DNA of 64,000 nt from Streptomyces sp. GESEQ-35 (GTDB taxonomy: Bacteria > Actinomycetota > Actinomycetes > Streptomycetales > Streptomycetaceae): positions 248,001 through 312,000 of the forward strand of contig NZ_JAFFSX010000010.1 in the NCBI RefSeq assembly GCF_017948485.1, given 5' to 3'. Below the pieces are notes generated by a model that was given only the letters and a program-made list of their open reading frames with translations, was not told the DNA's origin and did not search any database. The position numbers were made by a program, and so were the translations under genes. How positions within the stretch are numbered: position 1 is the first letter of the stretch; every line of letters begins with the position of its first letter. Of the stretch, positions 25,570-33,909 are shown piece by piece.

Positions 25570-25751
25570 GTGACCGACCTTGGACGCTCGGTCTGGGCCC
25601 GGGGTCAGACCGAGCGGACCATCAAACTCATGCCCGACGGAACCGTCTTCGACCGGAGGGCAAGAAGGTCAGCCTCCACGAGCAGGGCCACGAGTATGCA
25701 GAAGCCCAGCTCATCGCGCTCGGAGCGCCGGTGCCGTGGCTGGCTGCATAG
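25570..25751 (+). pseudogene. Decayed gene fragment next to the IS630 element
   Basis: Coding-like sequence in two frames: QTERTIKLMPDGTVFDR, then after a one-base shift GKKVSLHEQGHEYAEAQLIA and LGAPVPWLAA ending in TAG at 25749. It looks like the 3' end of a small gene whose start was lost. Family unknown. It abuts the 3' end of the IS630 transposase. Confidence 0.4.
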
Positions 25752-25765
25752 GTTCGCCAAGTCCT

Positions 25766-26950
25766 TCAGGCCGCGGCGGCGACGGGACGTCCGCCCCAGC
25801 GGATGCCTCCCTCGCTGCGGATCCGGGCGCGTTCCTTGCGTTCGGCGGCCGAGACGTCGCGGTGACGGGCATTGGCGTTGCGCCACCGCAGGTAGGCGTG
25901 CAGGGCCCGGGTCTGCACGGGGTGGTTGGGGTGGTGGGAGTTGGCGATGGTGAACTGCCGCAGCGGTCCGAAGTGGGCCTCGATCGGGTTGGCCCACGAG
26001 GCGTAGGTCGGGGTGAAGCACAGTTCGACCTCGTGCTTCTTCGCCCAGCGGCGGATGTCGGCGCCCTTGTGGGCGGACAGGTTGTCCAGGATCACGTAGA
26101 TCGGGGCGCCGTCGGGCCGGGCGGGGCGGATCGACTTCAGCGCGGCCAGCGTGTTCGCGGCGCCTTTCTTGCGACGGTTGATGCCCCACAGGGTGTCGTC
26201 GCCGACCGAGTAGCAGCCGTGGAAATACCGCACCCCGTGGGTGCGGTGGTAGGTGGCCGGTACTCGGTCGGGCTTGGCCTGCTCGGCCCAGCAGTTGCCG
26301 CCGGTGGGCCGGATTCCCAGCGGGCCGAACTCGTCGAAGGCGAAGGCGAAGGCCCGGTCCGGGAAGCGGTCCAGGACCTCCTCGATCCGGTCCAGCTTCG
26401 CCTCGCGGTCCGGGTCGGGGATTCCTTCCACGTCTTGGTGCGCTGGAAGGTGACACTGCGGCGGGTGAGCAGGCCGCGTAACGCCTCGCGGCCGATGCGG
26501 ATCACCCGGCCGTGGACCTTCCGCAGGTAGGCGACGAGCTTGCGCAGTGACCAGCGGGTGAAGGGCCGGCCGAGCTTGACCGGTCGGGTGGTGGCCGTCG
26601 CCACGACGAAATCCTCGTCGTCAGTGCTGAGCAGGCGGGGACGGCCTCCCGCCCATCGAGGGTTCCAGACAGGCCAGGCCGATCTCGTTGAATCGGTGGA
26701 TCACATCGCGCACGGTGTCTTCATCGGCCTGAACCAGCTGGGCGATCACCGGCACGCGGTTCCCGCCGGCCGAGGCCAGCAGCATCATTGCCCGCCGGTA
26801 GCGCACCGAACTGGTGCTGCCCCGGCGCACGATCTGCTGCAGCCGCTGCCCTTCCTGGTCGGTCAGTCTGCGCACACGGACAGGCTCAGCCACCGCGCCT
26901 CCAGCAGTCGGAACGGACGTCACCGCACATCCAACCGCCAGGACCACCAA
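25766..26950 (-). mobile_element. IS630-family element; transposase split by two compensating frameshifts
   Basis: N-terminal HTH part (26950-26621; RRLTDQEGQRLQQIVRRGST, VRDVIHRFNEIGLACLEP), a middle part in another frame (about 26655-26440; KLGRPFTRWSLRKLVAYLRK) and the catalytic part back in the first frame (26431-25766). The DDE residues are all visible: AFAFDEFGPLG, VILDNLSAHKG and SWANPIEAHFG. One extra C near 26660 (GAACCCTCGATGG) and one missing base near 26435 (AAGGAATCCCCGAC) account for both shifts. Restoring them gives a standard IS630 protein of about 370 aa. Probably inactive unless two recodings occur. I could not define terminal inverted repeats or a TA duplication with confidence. 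Confidence 0.75.
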
Positions 26951-26956
26951 CCCGGC

Positions 26957-27010
26957 GGCATCGTTGCGGCTCCCGTCTCACGGAAGGACGATTGGAAAGC
27001 TCCTGGTGAG
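26957..27010. repeat. Diverged copy of the Rieske-oxygenase upstream region at the IS630 edge
   Basis: 26957-26978 is identical over 22 bp to 15921-15942, which contains the first codons and RBS of the Rieske oxygenase. After a gap of 59 bp relative to that locus, similarity resumes (TCACGGAAGGA at 26979-26989 versus 16002-16012) and continues weakly for about 20 bp. On the minus strand the copy reads RBS, ATG, CCG and then diverges into IS630 DNA. Confidence 0.6.
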
Positions 27011-27055
27011 AGGCCGGGAGGTCATGCGCCCCGTACGGCCGGCACCTGTTCGGAC

Positions 27056-27084
27056 GACGCCGGGGCGCTCGGCGCCCCGGCGTC
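27056..27084. terminator. Perfect 12-bp stem downstream of the large GH87 gene
   Basis: GACGCCGGGGCG (27056-27067) and CGCCCCGGCGTC (27073-27084) with a 5-nt loop, 16 bp beyond the stop of the minus-strand GH87 gene. Very stable; no U tract. It probably ends that transcript. Confidence 0.75.
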
Positions 27085-27100
27085 ATGACGATCGACAGTG

Positions 27101-30100
27101 CTACCGGGCCGCCCCCTCCGCCGTGCCGTTGATCACGAACTGTGAGCCGGGTTGGATCAGGATGTTCCCGTCGGCCGAGTCACTGATCGTCACATTGGTC
27201 AGCGTCGCGCTGCCGCGTGCGCCTCCCATCGCGAGGATGCCCGCGCCGTTGTTGGACTTGGTGATCGTCACGTTGTCGATCTTGGCGTTCGGCACGGCAC
27301 CGCCGCCCGTCTTGAACTGGATGCCGTCGTACGTCGAGTCGTGGATCTCCGTGTCGCGGATCGTGACACCCGGGATGTCGGGGCCCGCGGCGAACAGGGT
27401 GATGGCGCCGAACTCCTGAGCCTCGCCCCAGAACGCACCGCCCGTGCGGTACAGCCCGTTGTTGGCGATCAGCGTCTGCCCCGTGAAGGGGATCGGATCG
27501 TGGTCGGTGGCGAGCATGATGCCCGGGTAGTTCATGGTGTCGTAGACGAGGTTGTTCTCGATGGTGTTGCCGTAACCGCCGTACACGGCGATGCCGTTGG
27601 CGCGCCACGGCAGCTGGACGGTGTTGTTGCGGAAGTGGTTGTCGTGGCCGATGTCCACCGACTGGTCCTTCACGTACTTGCTGGCCCACACCGCGAGCGC
27701 GTCGTCACCGTTGTTGCGGAACGAGGAGTTGAACACCGTGGAGTTCCGCGTGCCGTTGGTGAAGTTCACACCGTCGGCATAGGTGTTCCGGATGCGCATG
27801 CCGCTGAACTCCAGGCGGTCGCCGGGGCCCCACAGGTCGGGGATGTTGGAGTAGTCGCGGCCCACCCAGGTACCCACGTTGGCGTGCTCGATCCACACGT
27901 TCGTGATCTTGGTGTCCTCGCCGAACCGGCCGTTCAGGCCGACCCCGCCCTCCGCGCCGCCGTCGCCGCCGCGAATGGTGCCGGAGCCGAAGATGGCGAT
28001 GTCGGAGATCTTGGTGTTGTCGTCGATGTCGAAGCCGAAGTTGCCCTCGTGCGGATGGTTGATGCCACCGGCCTGGTGCGGCGGGGTCAGTGTGTAGAAC
28101 TGGGAGTGCCACATGCCCGCGCCGCGGATCGTGACGTCCCGGATGCCCACCTGGTTGTAGTCGCCCCGGTTCAGGGGGTCGTCGGTGAGGATCTTCTGTT
28201 CCTGGCGCCACTGCCCGGCCGGGATCCACACACAGCCGATGGTGCCGTTCTGGTCGGCCGTCACCGCCCGCTGGAGGGCGTCCGTGTCGTCGATGCCGTC
28301 GTTCGGGATCGCGCCGTACTCGGTGATCGAGGTGCACTCGGCGGGCTTGCTCGCGGCCGGCGCCACCTGCTCCAGGTCGATCATGTCGACGACGTAGTAC
28401 GCGGCGTTGTCACCGGCGTCGCGCTGGAGCTTGAACTTGGTGCCCGCCGGATACGTCTGCGACAGCAGCGCGTGCGACTCGTCGAAGAGCCGTCGCGCAT
28501 CGGTCTGCGGGTTGTTGGTCAGGCCCTCGGGATCGTCGGAGTTGCCGTACAGCCAGCTGTACTTGGAGGTGAGGGTCAGCTTCTGCACGAACGTGCCGTT
28601 CGCATAGAGGCTGAGCGTGGCCTCCTGACCGCCGCCGCCCGCCGCGTCCGGGATCGAGTTGCGCACGACGATGGAGTTCGACGCACTGGTCGACGTGAAC
28701 TCCACGTACTGGCCGCTGGAGTTGAGGCGTACGGACTCGCGGCCCGACGACTCCGTGGCGAAGTTGGTGTGCCCGAAGGTGCGTTCGCCGTCGGTCTCCA
28801 GGAGGGTGCCCGTGTACTGGGCGTCCTCCGCCTCGTACTCCACGTACGGCACCGCCGCGCCCCGGCCGACCACGATCGAGCGCGCGAACACGTTGTTGTT
28901 CTCGTTGGTCTCGGTGACCACGCCGGTGGCGTCGGCGGTGGCGGTGAGGGTGGCGCCGCCGTTGGTCGCGGTCCAGCTGCCGCCGACGGTCACGGTGACG
29001 GTGTCACCGGCCGGGATCGCGGGAGCCGTGCCGTTGAGGGTGGTTCCGCCGACGGTCAGCCGGGTGACCGAGCCGGCGCCGACGGCAGTGGTGCCGCGGT
29101 TGTGCACCTTCACGCTGAAGGTGACGTTCGAGCCCACGGCCGGGTTGGCGGGGGTCGAGACGATGTCCGTGACCTCCAGGTCGGGGCCGGGGGCCTGGCC
29201 GACGACCAGCTTCGCGTCCGCCGTCCGGCTGTTGTTGCTGTTGTCCTGCTCGGCCACGGTGTCGTTGGGGTCGACCACCGCGGAGACGGTGTAACTGCCC
29301 ATCGCCCGCTTGCCGATCGACACCGGGACGGTCGCCGTCTCTCCCACGCCGAGGCCGCGCACCGAGCCGCTGCCGGCGACCGTGCCGCCCAGACTGACGT
29401 TCACCGTGGTCGCGGCCCCGGCCGCGGAACCGCCGTTGCGCACGGTGGCGTTCACCGTGACCTCGTCGCTCTCGCTCGGAGCGGAGGGGGTCCAGGTGAG
29501 ATCGGTGACGGTGAGGTCCGGGTTGGGGGCCGCGACTCCGATGACCTGGAACTCGGCGACCTGGCCGCCGAATCCGGAGTTGTTGCTGTAGATCTTCAGC
29601 TGGACGTCGGCGTAGCGCCCGGTGACCGGGATCGTCACCGCGTTCTGGTTCGACGACGGATTGAAGGTGTAGTCGGCGCGCGCCTTCAGCGAGGTGTACT
29701 CGGAGGCGTTCTGCGCGCGCCCGAGCACCTCGATGTTCTGGGTACGGGTCGACCATGCGGGGTCGGGGTTGAGCTTGACCACGACCCCTTCGAGGTCCGC
29801 GTCGGCGCCCAGCTTCACCGTGAGCGTCGACGGACTGACGGCGGACTCCCAGTAGGTGCCCAGGCTGTTGTCGTTGGCGTTGGTGGCAAAGTAGTTCTGC
29901 GTCGCGGAGGACGCCTCGATCGGCTTGTTGACCGCCAGGTTCGCCCCGTTCACCGGAGGCTGCGGCTCGCCCTCCTCGCCGTAGATCTCCAGCTCGGACA
30001 GCTGCGCCGCGGGCCAGCCGGTGTTCGCGGTCACCTGCACGCGTACGTACCGGACGTCCGTGGAGTCGAAGCCGACCGTCACGCTGCTCGACCGGGCCGG

Positions 30101-30490
30101 GTCGAACTGCCGCCCGGTGGCGCCGGAAAGGGTGCTGAAGCTGCTGCCATTGGTGCTGCCCTGGACGCTCAGGGTCTGGGTACGGGGCTCCCACGAGGTG
30201 GGGAGCTTGAGCACGACCTGGTCGACCGCGACGCCGGCGCCGAGGTCGACCTGGATCCACTGCGGGAAGGCGTTGGACGGGCTTTCCCAGTACGTCTGCT
30301 GGCTTCCGTCAGTGACGTTTCCGGCGGGATAGCCGCTGTGGGACCCGCTCGCCGTGGCGGTCTTGCCCAGGGCGAGGTTGGGGCCCGCTGCTTCGGCTGC
30401 GGAGGCGCTGACAGGCAGGAGCCCTGCGGTGATGAGACCCGCTGTGAGCGAGCCGACGACCAACCGCCGGACGGCGTGCGTCCATCTCAT
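27101..30490 (-). CDS. Secreted multidomain GH87 alpha-1,3-glucanase / mycodextranase
   Basis: 1129 aa. The signal peptide (VVGSLTAGLITAGLLPVSAS) ends near ASA-AEA. Order: two F5/8-type discoidin domains (about 36-180, 183-330), two CARDB-type Ig domains (about 333-435, 440-545, each ending in a D-NN-R strand), a CBM6-like domain (about 550-700) and a C-terminal parallel beta-helix. The catalytic Asp triad is Asp906 (YADGVNF) and Asp929/Asp930 (NNGDDALAVW), with the same 23-residue spacing as in the smaller GH87 enzyme at 7.3-9.4 kb. ATG 30490 follows AGAGGACACC. It stands alone, with its own terminator. Discoidin and CBM domains point to binding insoluble glucan such as fungal wall. Confidence 0.88.
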   Translation of the reverse strand: MRWTHAVRRLVVGSLTAGLITAGLLPVSASAAEAAGPNLALGKTATASGSHSGYPAGNVTDGSQQTYWESPSNAFPQWIQVDLGAGVAVDQVVLKLPTSWEPRTQTLSVQGSTNGSSFSTLSGATGRQFDPARSSSVTVGFDSTDVRYVRVQVTANTGWPAAQLSELEIYGEEGEPQPPVNGANLAVNKPIEASSATQNYFATNANDNSLGTYWESAVSPSTLTVKLGADADLEGVVVKLNPDPAWSTRTQNIEVLGRAQNASEYTSLKARADYTFNPSSNQNAVTIPVTGRYADVQLKIYSNNSGFGGQVAEFQVIGVAAPNPDLTVTDLTWTPSAPSESDEVTVNATVRNGGSAAGAATTVNVSLGGTVAGSGSVRGLGVGETATVPVSIGKRAMGSYTVSAVVDPNDTVAEQDNSNNSRTADAKLVVGQAPGPDLEVTDIVSTPANPAVGSNVTFSVKVHNRGTTAVGAGSVTRLTVGGTTLNGTAPAIPAGDTVTVTVGGSWTATNGGATLTATADATGVVTETNENNNVFARSIVVGRGAAVPYVEYEAEDAQYTGTLLETDGERTFGHTNFATESSGRESVRLNSSGQYVEFTSTSASNSIVVRNSIPDAAGGGGQEATLSLYANGTFVQKLTLTSKYSWLYGNSDDPEGLTNNPQTDARRLFDESHALLSQTYPAGTKFKLQRDAGDNAAYYVVDMIDLEQVAPAASKPAECTSITEYGAIPNDGIDDTDALQRAVTADQNGTIGCVWIPAGQWRQEQKILTDDPLNRGDYNQVGIRDVTIRGAGMWHSQFYTLTPPHQAGGINHPHEGNFGFDIDDNTKISDIAIFGSGTIRGGDGGAEGGVGLNGRFGEDTKITNVWIEHANVGTWVGRDYSNIPDLWGPGDRLEFSGMRIRNTYADGVNFTNGTRNSTVFNSSFRNNGDDALAVWASKYVKDQSVDIGHDNHFRNNTVQLPWRANGIAVYGGYGNTIENNLVYDTMNYPGIMLATDHDPIPFTGQTLIANNGLYRTGGAFWGEAQEFGAITLFAAGPDIPGVTIRDTEIHDSTYDGIQFKTGGGAVPNAKIDNVTITKSNNGAGILAMGGARGSATLTNVTISDSADGNILIQPGSQFVINGTAEGAAR

Positions 30491-30860
30491 GGTGTCCTCT
30501 GTTCCACGGGGATGCGGGGGTCCGTGCAGAGCGGGACACATCCGGAAGATTTGTCCACACTCGGTGAACTTGCGCGTGTGCCTACGAGATTTAAGTGATT
30601 CAGTCGCAGTTTTGCGTTCCGTACGTCGCAGATTTCATGCAGGCATGGGGATTGTCAACGGCTCTCACACGACTGTCCGGTTGCATCCCTGGGCCGCGGG
30701 GCACCAGGAGCGACACGGGCTCCGGTCGCGGAGCCCGTTGTCCCGACGGGTCTTCTGACGCCGTGGCAGAGGCTTCGGCGGACCCTCTGTCGCCGTGGAC
30801 CGGCTGACCGTACCCTGACAAGTCATAGAACTTCAGGCGTGATTGACCGGGGGAGCCGTC
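30491..30860. promoter_or_regulatory. Divergent promoter region of GH87 and a membrane-protein gene
   Basis: 370 bp without a gene. An AT-richer stretch at about 30585-30645 contains two GTCGCAG elements (30603-30609 and 30625-30631, 22 bp apart), each followed by an AT-rich TTT block. GTCGCAGATTTC has limited similarity to the ACAGATTCTGCGC words before the alpha-glucan transporter operon. It probably holds the GH87 promoter and operator; no definite -10/-35 was assigned. Confidence 0.35.
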
Positions 30861-32417
30861 ATGTCCTGGGAGCAGCACGGTGCACGTGACGATTTCGTCG
30901 TTCCACCGATGCCGACCGCACCACCGCCCGCTCCGGCCGATCCGTGGCGAGCCGTCGCGGTGGCCCTGCTGAACCTCTGCGGACTCGGGCTCGGTTACGC
31001 CCTGCTGCGCCGCTGGGGGCTGATGGCCGCATGCTGGGTCGCGACGGCGATCCTGCTCGTGGTGGCCCTGCCCGCGGACCCGAACGGGGTCCCCGGCGCG
31101 GTGGTCGTCCTCTACCTGGTCTTCCTGGTGCTCGCAGCCGCGCACGGTGCGTCCGTGGGCCTGCGGACCCGGATGGCGTGGCCGCCGAGCGCCCCGGTCG
31201 CAGCCGCGCTCGGCGTCGTGCTCCTGGCCGTCCCCGTCGGTGGCGTCGTCCTGTACGACGGGGCCCGCGACGAAGCCACCGAACTGATGCTGCTGGACCG
31301 GCTGGAGCGGGCGGACAAGCTGGTCAAGGCGTCCGCGCAGCTGCCGTTCGAGTCGGCGGAGGCCGACTACCGCAGCGCGCTGGCCGCCTACCGCGGGCTC
31401 AGCGACGACCACGCGGGTTCACGGGCGGCCGAACGTGTTCCCGACCGGCTCAGGACCTACTACGCCACCGTCGCCTCGCCGTACGCGCAGGAGAACTACT
31501 GCGCCGCCGTACCGCCCTTGAAGTACCTCCGTACGGTCCCGCGCACGATGAGCGACGAGACGCTCGGATCCCTGTCCGCCTGGCCCGACGACCGGCTGGC
31601 CACCTCGCTCTACGAGTGCGCGGCCACGTCACTCGGCGGCGGGGCCGGGGACTGGACCCCGCACTTCGACGAACTGCTGACGACGTTCCCGAAGTCCGCG
31701 CAGGCGGCGAAGGTGGAACCCGCCGTGCAGGCCGCGGTCGACAAGGAGGTGAGGTCCCTGAGCGGCGACGAGCCCTGTGCGGCCGTCGAGCGGCTCGAGA
31801 CTCTCGGCACCCAGGTCCGCGGGCTGTCGGGAGAGCCGGCCGGCCTGACCGACGCCCTCGACAGGGACGCCGACCGGGCGGAGGGGAAGGCGAGTTCGGG
31901 CACGTACGCCTGCGGTGTGGACCAGTACCGGGACGGGAGCTTCAGCGAGGCCGTCACCACGATGAACGACTTCGCCGAGAGCAACCCGAACGACAGGAAC
32001 CGGGCACGCGCCCAGAAGATAGCCATCGCCGCGGAGGTCGCCCAGACGGTGCCCGCGGCCGGCAAGCGCCTGCCCACCACGGCATCGGGCGGCAGCATCT
32101 CCGTCACCGTCAAGAACGACAGCCCCGACGACATCACGGTCCTGTACACCGGGCCGGTGACCGGCAGCTTCACCCTCGGGGCCTGCGGCAGCTGTACCTC
32201 GTACTCCCTCCTCAGCAGCACCCTGACCGGTTTCGAACCGTGCAGCGACAGCGGCAAGAACTACCCGCAGCGGACCATCCAACTGCCCGCCGGCACCACC
32301 TACTTCGTGCACAAGTCCCAGGACGCGGACGGAAAGTCGCCGGCCTCGGACACCGCCAGGCTGTCGCCGGGCTATATCTACACCGAGTGCGCCTACACGA
32401 CGAGCTTCGGCTACTGA
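30861..32417 (+). CDS. Membrane protein of unknown function with extracytoplasmic C-terminal domain
   Basis: 518 aa. A Pro-rich N-tail, then about four membrane helices (VALLNLCGLGLGYALL; CWVATAILLVVALP; VVLYLVFLVLAAAHGA; AALGVVLLAVPVGGVVLYDG). The rest (about 140-518) is a helical domain with TPR-like content (YRSALAAYRGLSDDHAGSRA; EAVTTMNDFAESNPND) and a C-terminal beta domain with paired Cys (LGACGSCTSYS, FEPCSD, YTECAY). ATG 30861 has GGGGGAG upstream. No family is recognised and it is convergent with the polysaccharide operon, so membership in that system is doubtful. Confidence 0.65.
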   Translation: MSWEQHGARDDFVVPPMPTAPPPAPADPWRAVAVALLNLCGLGLGYALLRRWGLMAACWVATAILLVVALPADPNGVPGAVVVLYLVFLVLAAAHGASVGLRTRMAWPPSAPVAAALGVVLLAVPVGGVVLYDGARDEATELMLLDRLERADKLVKASAQLPFESAEADYRSALAAYRGLSDDHAGSRAAERVPDRLRTYYATVASPYAQENYCAAVPPLKYLRTVPRTMSDETLGSLSAWPDDRLATSLYECAATSLGGGAGDWTPHFDELLTTFPKSAQAAKVEPAVQAAVDKEVRSLSGDEPCAAVERLETLGTQVRGLSGEPAGLTDALDRDADRAEGKASSGTYACGVDQYRDGSFSEAVTTMNDFAESNPNDRNRARAQKIAIAAEVAQTVPAAGKRLPTTASGGSISVTVKNDSPDDITVLYTGPVTGSFTLGACGSCTSYSLLSSTLTGFEPCSDSGKNYPQRTIQLPAGTTYFVHKSQDADGKSPASDTARLSPGYIYTECAYTTSFGY

Positions 32418-32434
32418 CGCGACCGGCGGGGTGA

Positions 32435-33250
32435 TCAGCAGGGCCGGCGCCACACCCCCAGCTCCAGCTTCTTGCGCATGGACGACAGCTTCAGCCTGCG
32501 CGAGTCGGCGCAGAAGTCGCTGTTCGGTACGGCGTACTCGACGTGGAAGACCGCCTTGCCCGCCGCGATGAACGGACGCAGTGCCCCGCACTCGTCGAAC
32601 TGCGCGCACTCCTCGTTGACCGCGAAGTCGAAGTGACGGACGAGCCGGGGGATCTGCGGGAGGTCGTTCTTGAGGCCCACGGCCAGTCCACGGGCGTGCG
32701 CGAGGTCCGCGATCATGCGGTTGTACGCCAGCTGGTCGCTCGCGGTCAGCGGGAATCCCGTCTCGCCGGCGTACCCCTCCATCAGGTCGGGCTCCACGGC
32801 GTCGAATCCCTTGGCGCGGCACATGTCCATCCGGCGTTCCATGATCGGCCGCAGTGCCTTCCTGCGGCGGACGTCCAGCCAGCGCTCGCCGTCCCAGCCG
32901 TTGGGGGCGCCGAGCACGGACTTCGGGAAGTCGTTCTTGTCGGGGCGGAAGTTCTCCCAGGCGCCGACGTTGATGTAGCAGATGACCTTGCGGCCGGCGC
33001 GGTGGAGGCGGGTCACGTCCGCGGTGGAGGTCTCGAAGCCGTCGACGTCGTAGACCGGAACGTCGACGGAGAGGTCGAGCCTTCCGTCGAGCTGCCACTG
33101 CCAGGCGAGGCCGGGACGGGGCTGCCAGCGCTTCTGCCGTGCAGGGGACTTGGTGGTCGGGGCCGACGAGGTGTTCCCCTCCGTGCCCGAACACGCGCTC
33201 AGTGTCAGCGCCATCAGTGCCCCGCACATCAGTGCCGTACGTCGTCCCAT
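32435..33250 (-). CDS. GH114 endo-alpha-1,4-polygalactosaminidase-like lipoprotein (Ega3-like)
   Basis: 271 aa. The lipobox LTLSAC-SGTEG means an anchored extracytoplasmic protein. The GH114 TIM-barrel signatures are visible: VYDVDGFETS, GRKVICYINVGAWEN, RMDMCRAKGFDAVEPDLMEG and AVGLKNDLPQI; the acidic residues in DVDG and VEPD correspond to the likely catalytic pair. Family members (fungal Ega3, and the hydrolase domain of some PelA proteins) cleave alpha-1,4-linked galactosamine polymers. ATG 33250 overlaps the upstream stop (TGATG). It is the last gene of the polysaccharide operon and is expected to trim or release the polymer outside the cell. Confidence 0.85.
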   Translation of the reverse strand: MGRRTALMCGALMALTLSACSGTEGNTSSAPTTKSPARQKRWQPRPGLAWQWQLDGRLDLSVDVPVYDVDGFETSTADVTRLHRAGRKVICYINVGAWENFRPDKNDFPKSVLGAPNGWDGERWLDVRRRKALRPIMERRMDMCRAKGFDAVEPDLMEGYAGETGFPLTASDQLAYNRMIADLAHARGLAVGLKNDLPQIPRLVRHFDFAVNEECAQFDECGALRPFIAAGKAVFHVEYAVPNSDFCADSRRLKLSSMRKKLELGVWRRPC

Positions 33251-33909
33251 CACTCCGTCTCCCGCAGCGCGGGCGTCAACTGCGCCCAGGGATTGGGAAG
33301 TTCGCCCGTCACCGGCCCCGCCACCGCCGCGCCCCGCTCACGGGCCGTACGGACGGCCAGGGGGACCAGCGCCGCGGGCACGCCGTAGACGAGGTGGCAG
33401 AAGCGCTCGGCCGGGTGCTTCGACGTCCACGCCGGTCTGCTGAACGCCGAGACGTACGTCGACCAGTGGCCCTCGAAGGTGACGACCAGGTCGGCGACGC
33501 GGGCGTACCCCGGCGCCGGGTGGACGCCGGGGTTCAGCACGACCGGCGCCGCGCCCAGCCGTCGTACCGCCCGCACCAGGCGTCTACAGGCGGGCAGTTC
33601 GTCGGGTGAGGCGGTCACCCGGTCGAGGAAGCAGCCGTCGGTCCCGTACCAGTCGCGGTACCGGGCGACGTCCTCCGTCACCTCGGCCGGGCCGCGGGCG
33701 CCGTAGTCGGTGTCGACGTACCCGAGGAGGCGGGCACCGGCCGAGCGCAGCGCCCCCGCCGCCGCGGCGAACGCCGGATCGGGGCCCGGACCGGGGCCGT
33801 TCGCCGGGTTGAGCACCACCGCGTACGTACCGGCTGTCGCCCCGATCAGACGGTGCCAGGCGCCCGGGTCCTCGGCCGGATGGACGTACAGCGGGATCAG
33901 CAGGCTCAC
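33250..33909 (-). CDS. Spherulation-specific family 4 / Sph3-like (GH135) protein
   Basis: 219 aa from the GTG at 33909, which overlaps the upstream stop (GTGA). Signatures of the spherulin-4 family: LLIPLYVHPAEDPGAWHRLI, VLNPANGPG, LLGYVDTDYGARG, DGCFLDRVTAS and VVTFEGHWSTY. Fungal Sph3 (GH135) is an endo-alpha-1,4-N-acetylgalactosaminidase needed for galactosaminogalactan synthesis. Two oddities: no signal peptide, so it appears cytoplasmic, and the usual Asp-Glu pair after the fifth strand reads Asp-Arg (FLDRV). It may have altered activity. A longer start at 34032 would add a basic stretch that overlaps the SDR gene and is unlikely. Confidence 0.8.
   Translation of the reverse strand: MSLLIPLYVHPAEDPGAWHRLIGATAGTYAVVLNPANGPGPGPDPAFAAAAGALRSAGARLLGYVDTDYGARGPAEVTEDVARYRDWYGTDGCFLDRVTASPDELPACRRLVRAVRRLGAAPVVLNPGVHPAPGYARVADLVVTFEGHWSTYVSAFSRPAWTSKHPAERFCHLVYGVPAALVPLAVRTARERGAAVAGPVTGELPNPWAQLTPALRETE

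Noticed and set aside
25740..26960. Terminal inverted repeats and a TA target duplication of the IS630 element
   Set aside because: Only weak, gapped similarity (GGTT...GTCC...) between the two ends could be found by eye; not good enough to call.
27152..30598. A plus-strand open frame of over 1100 codons opposite the large GH87 gene
   Set aside because: It is a shadow of the minus-strand gene caused by GC-rich third positions; its translation is Val/Gly/Arg/His-rich with no domain, while the minus strand shows a complete GH87 protein.
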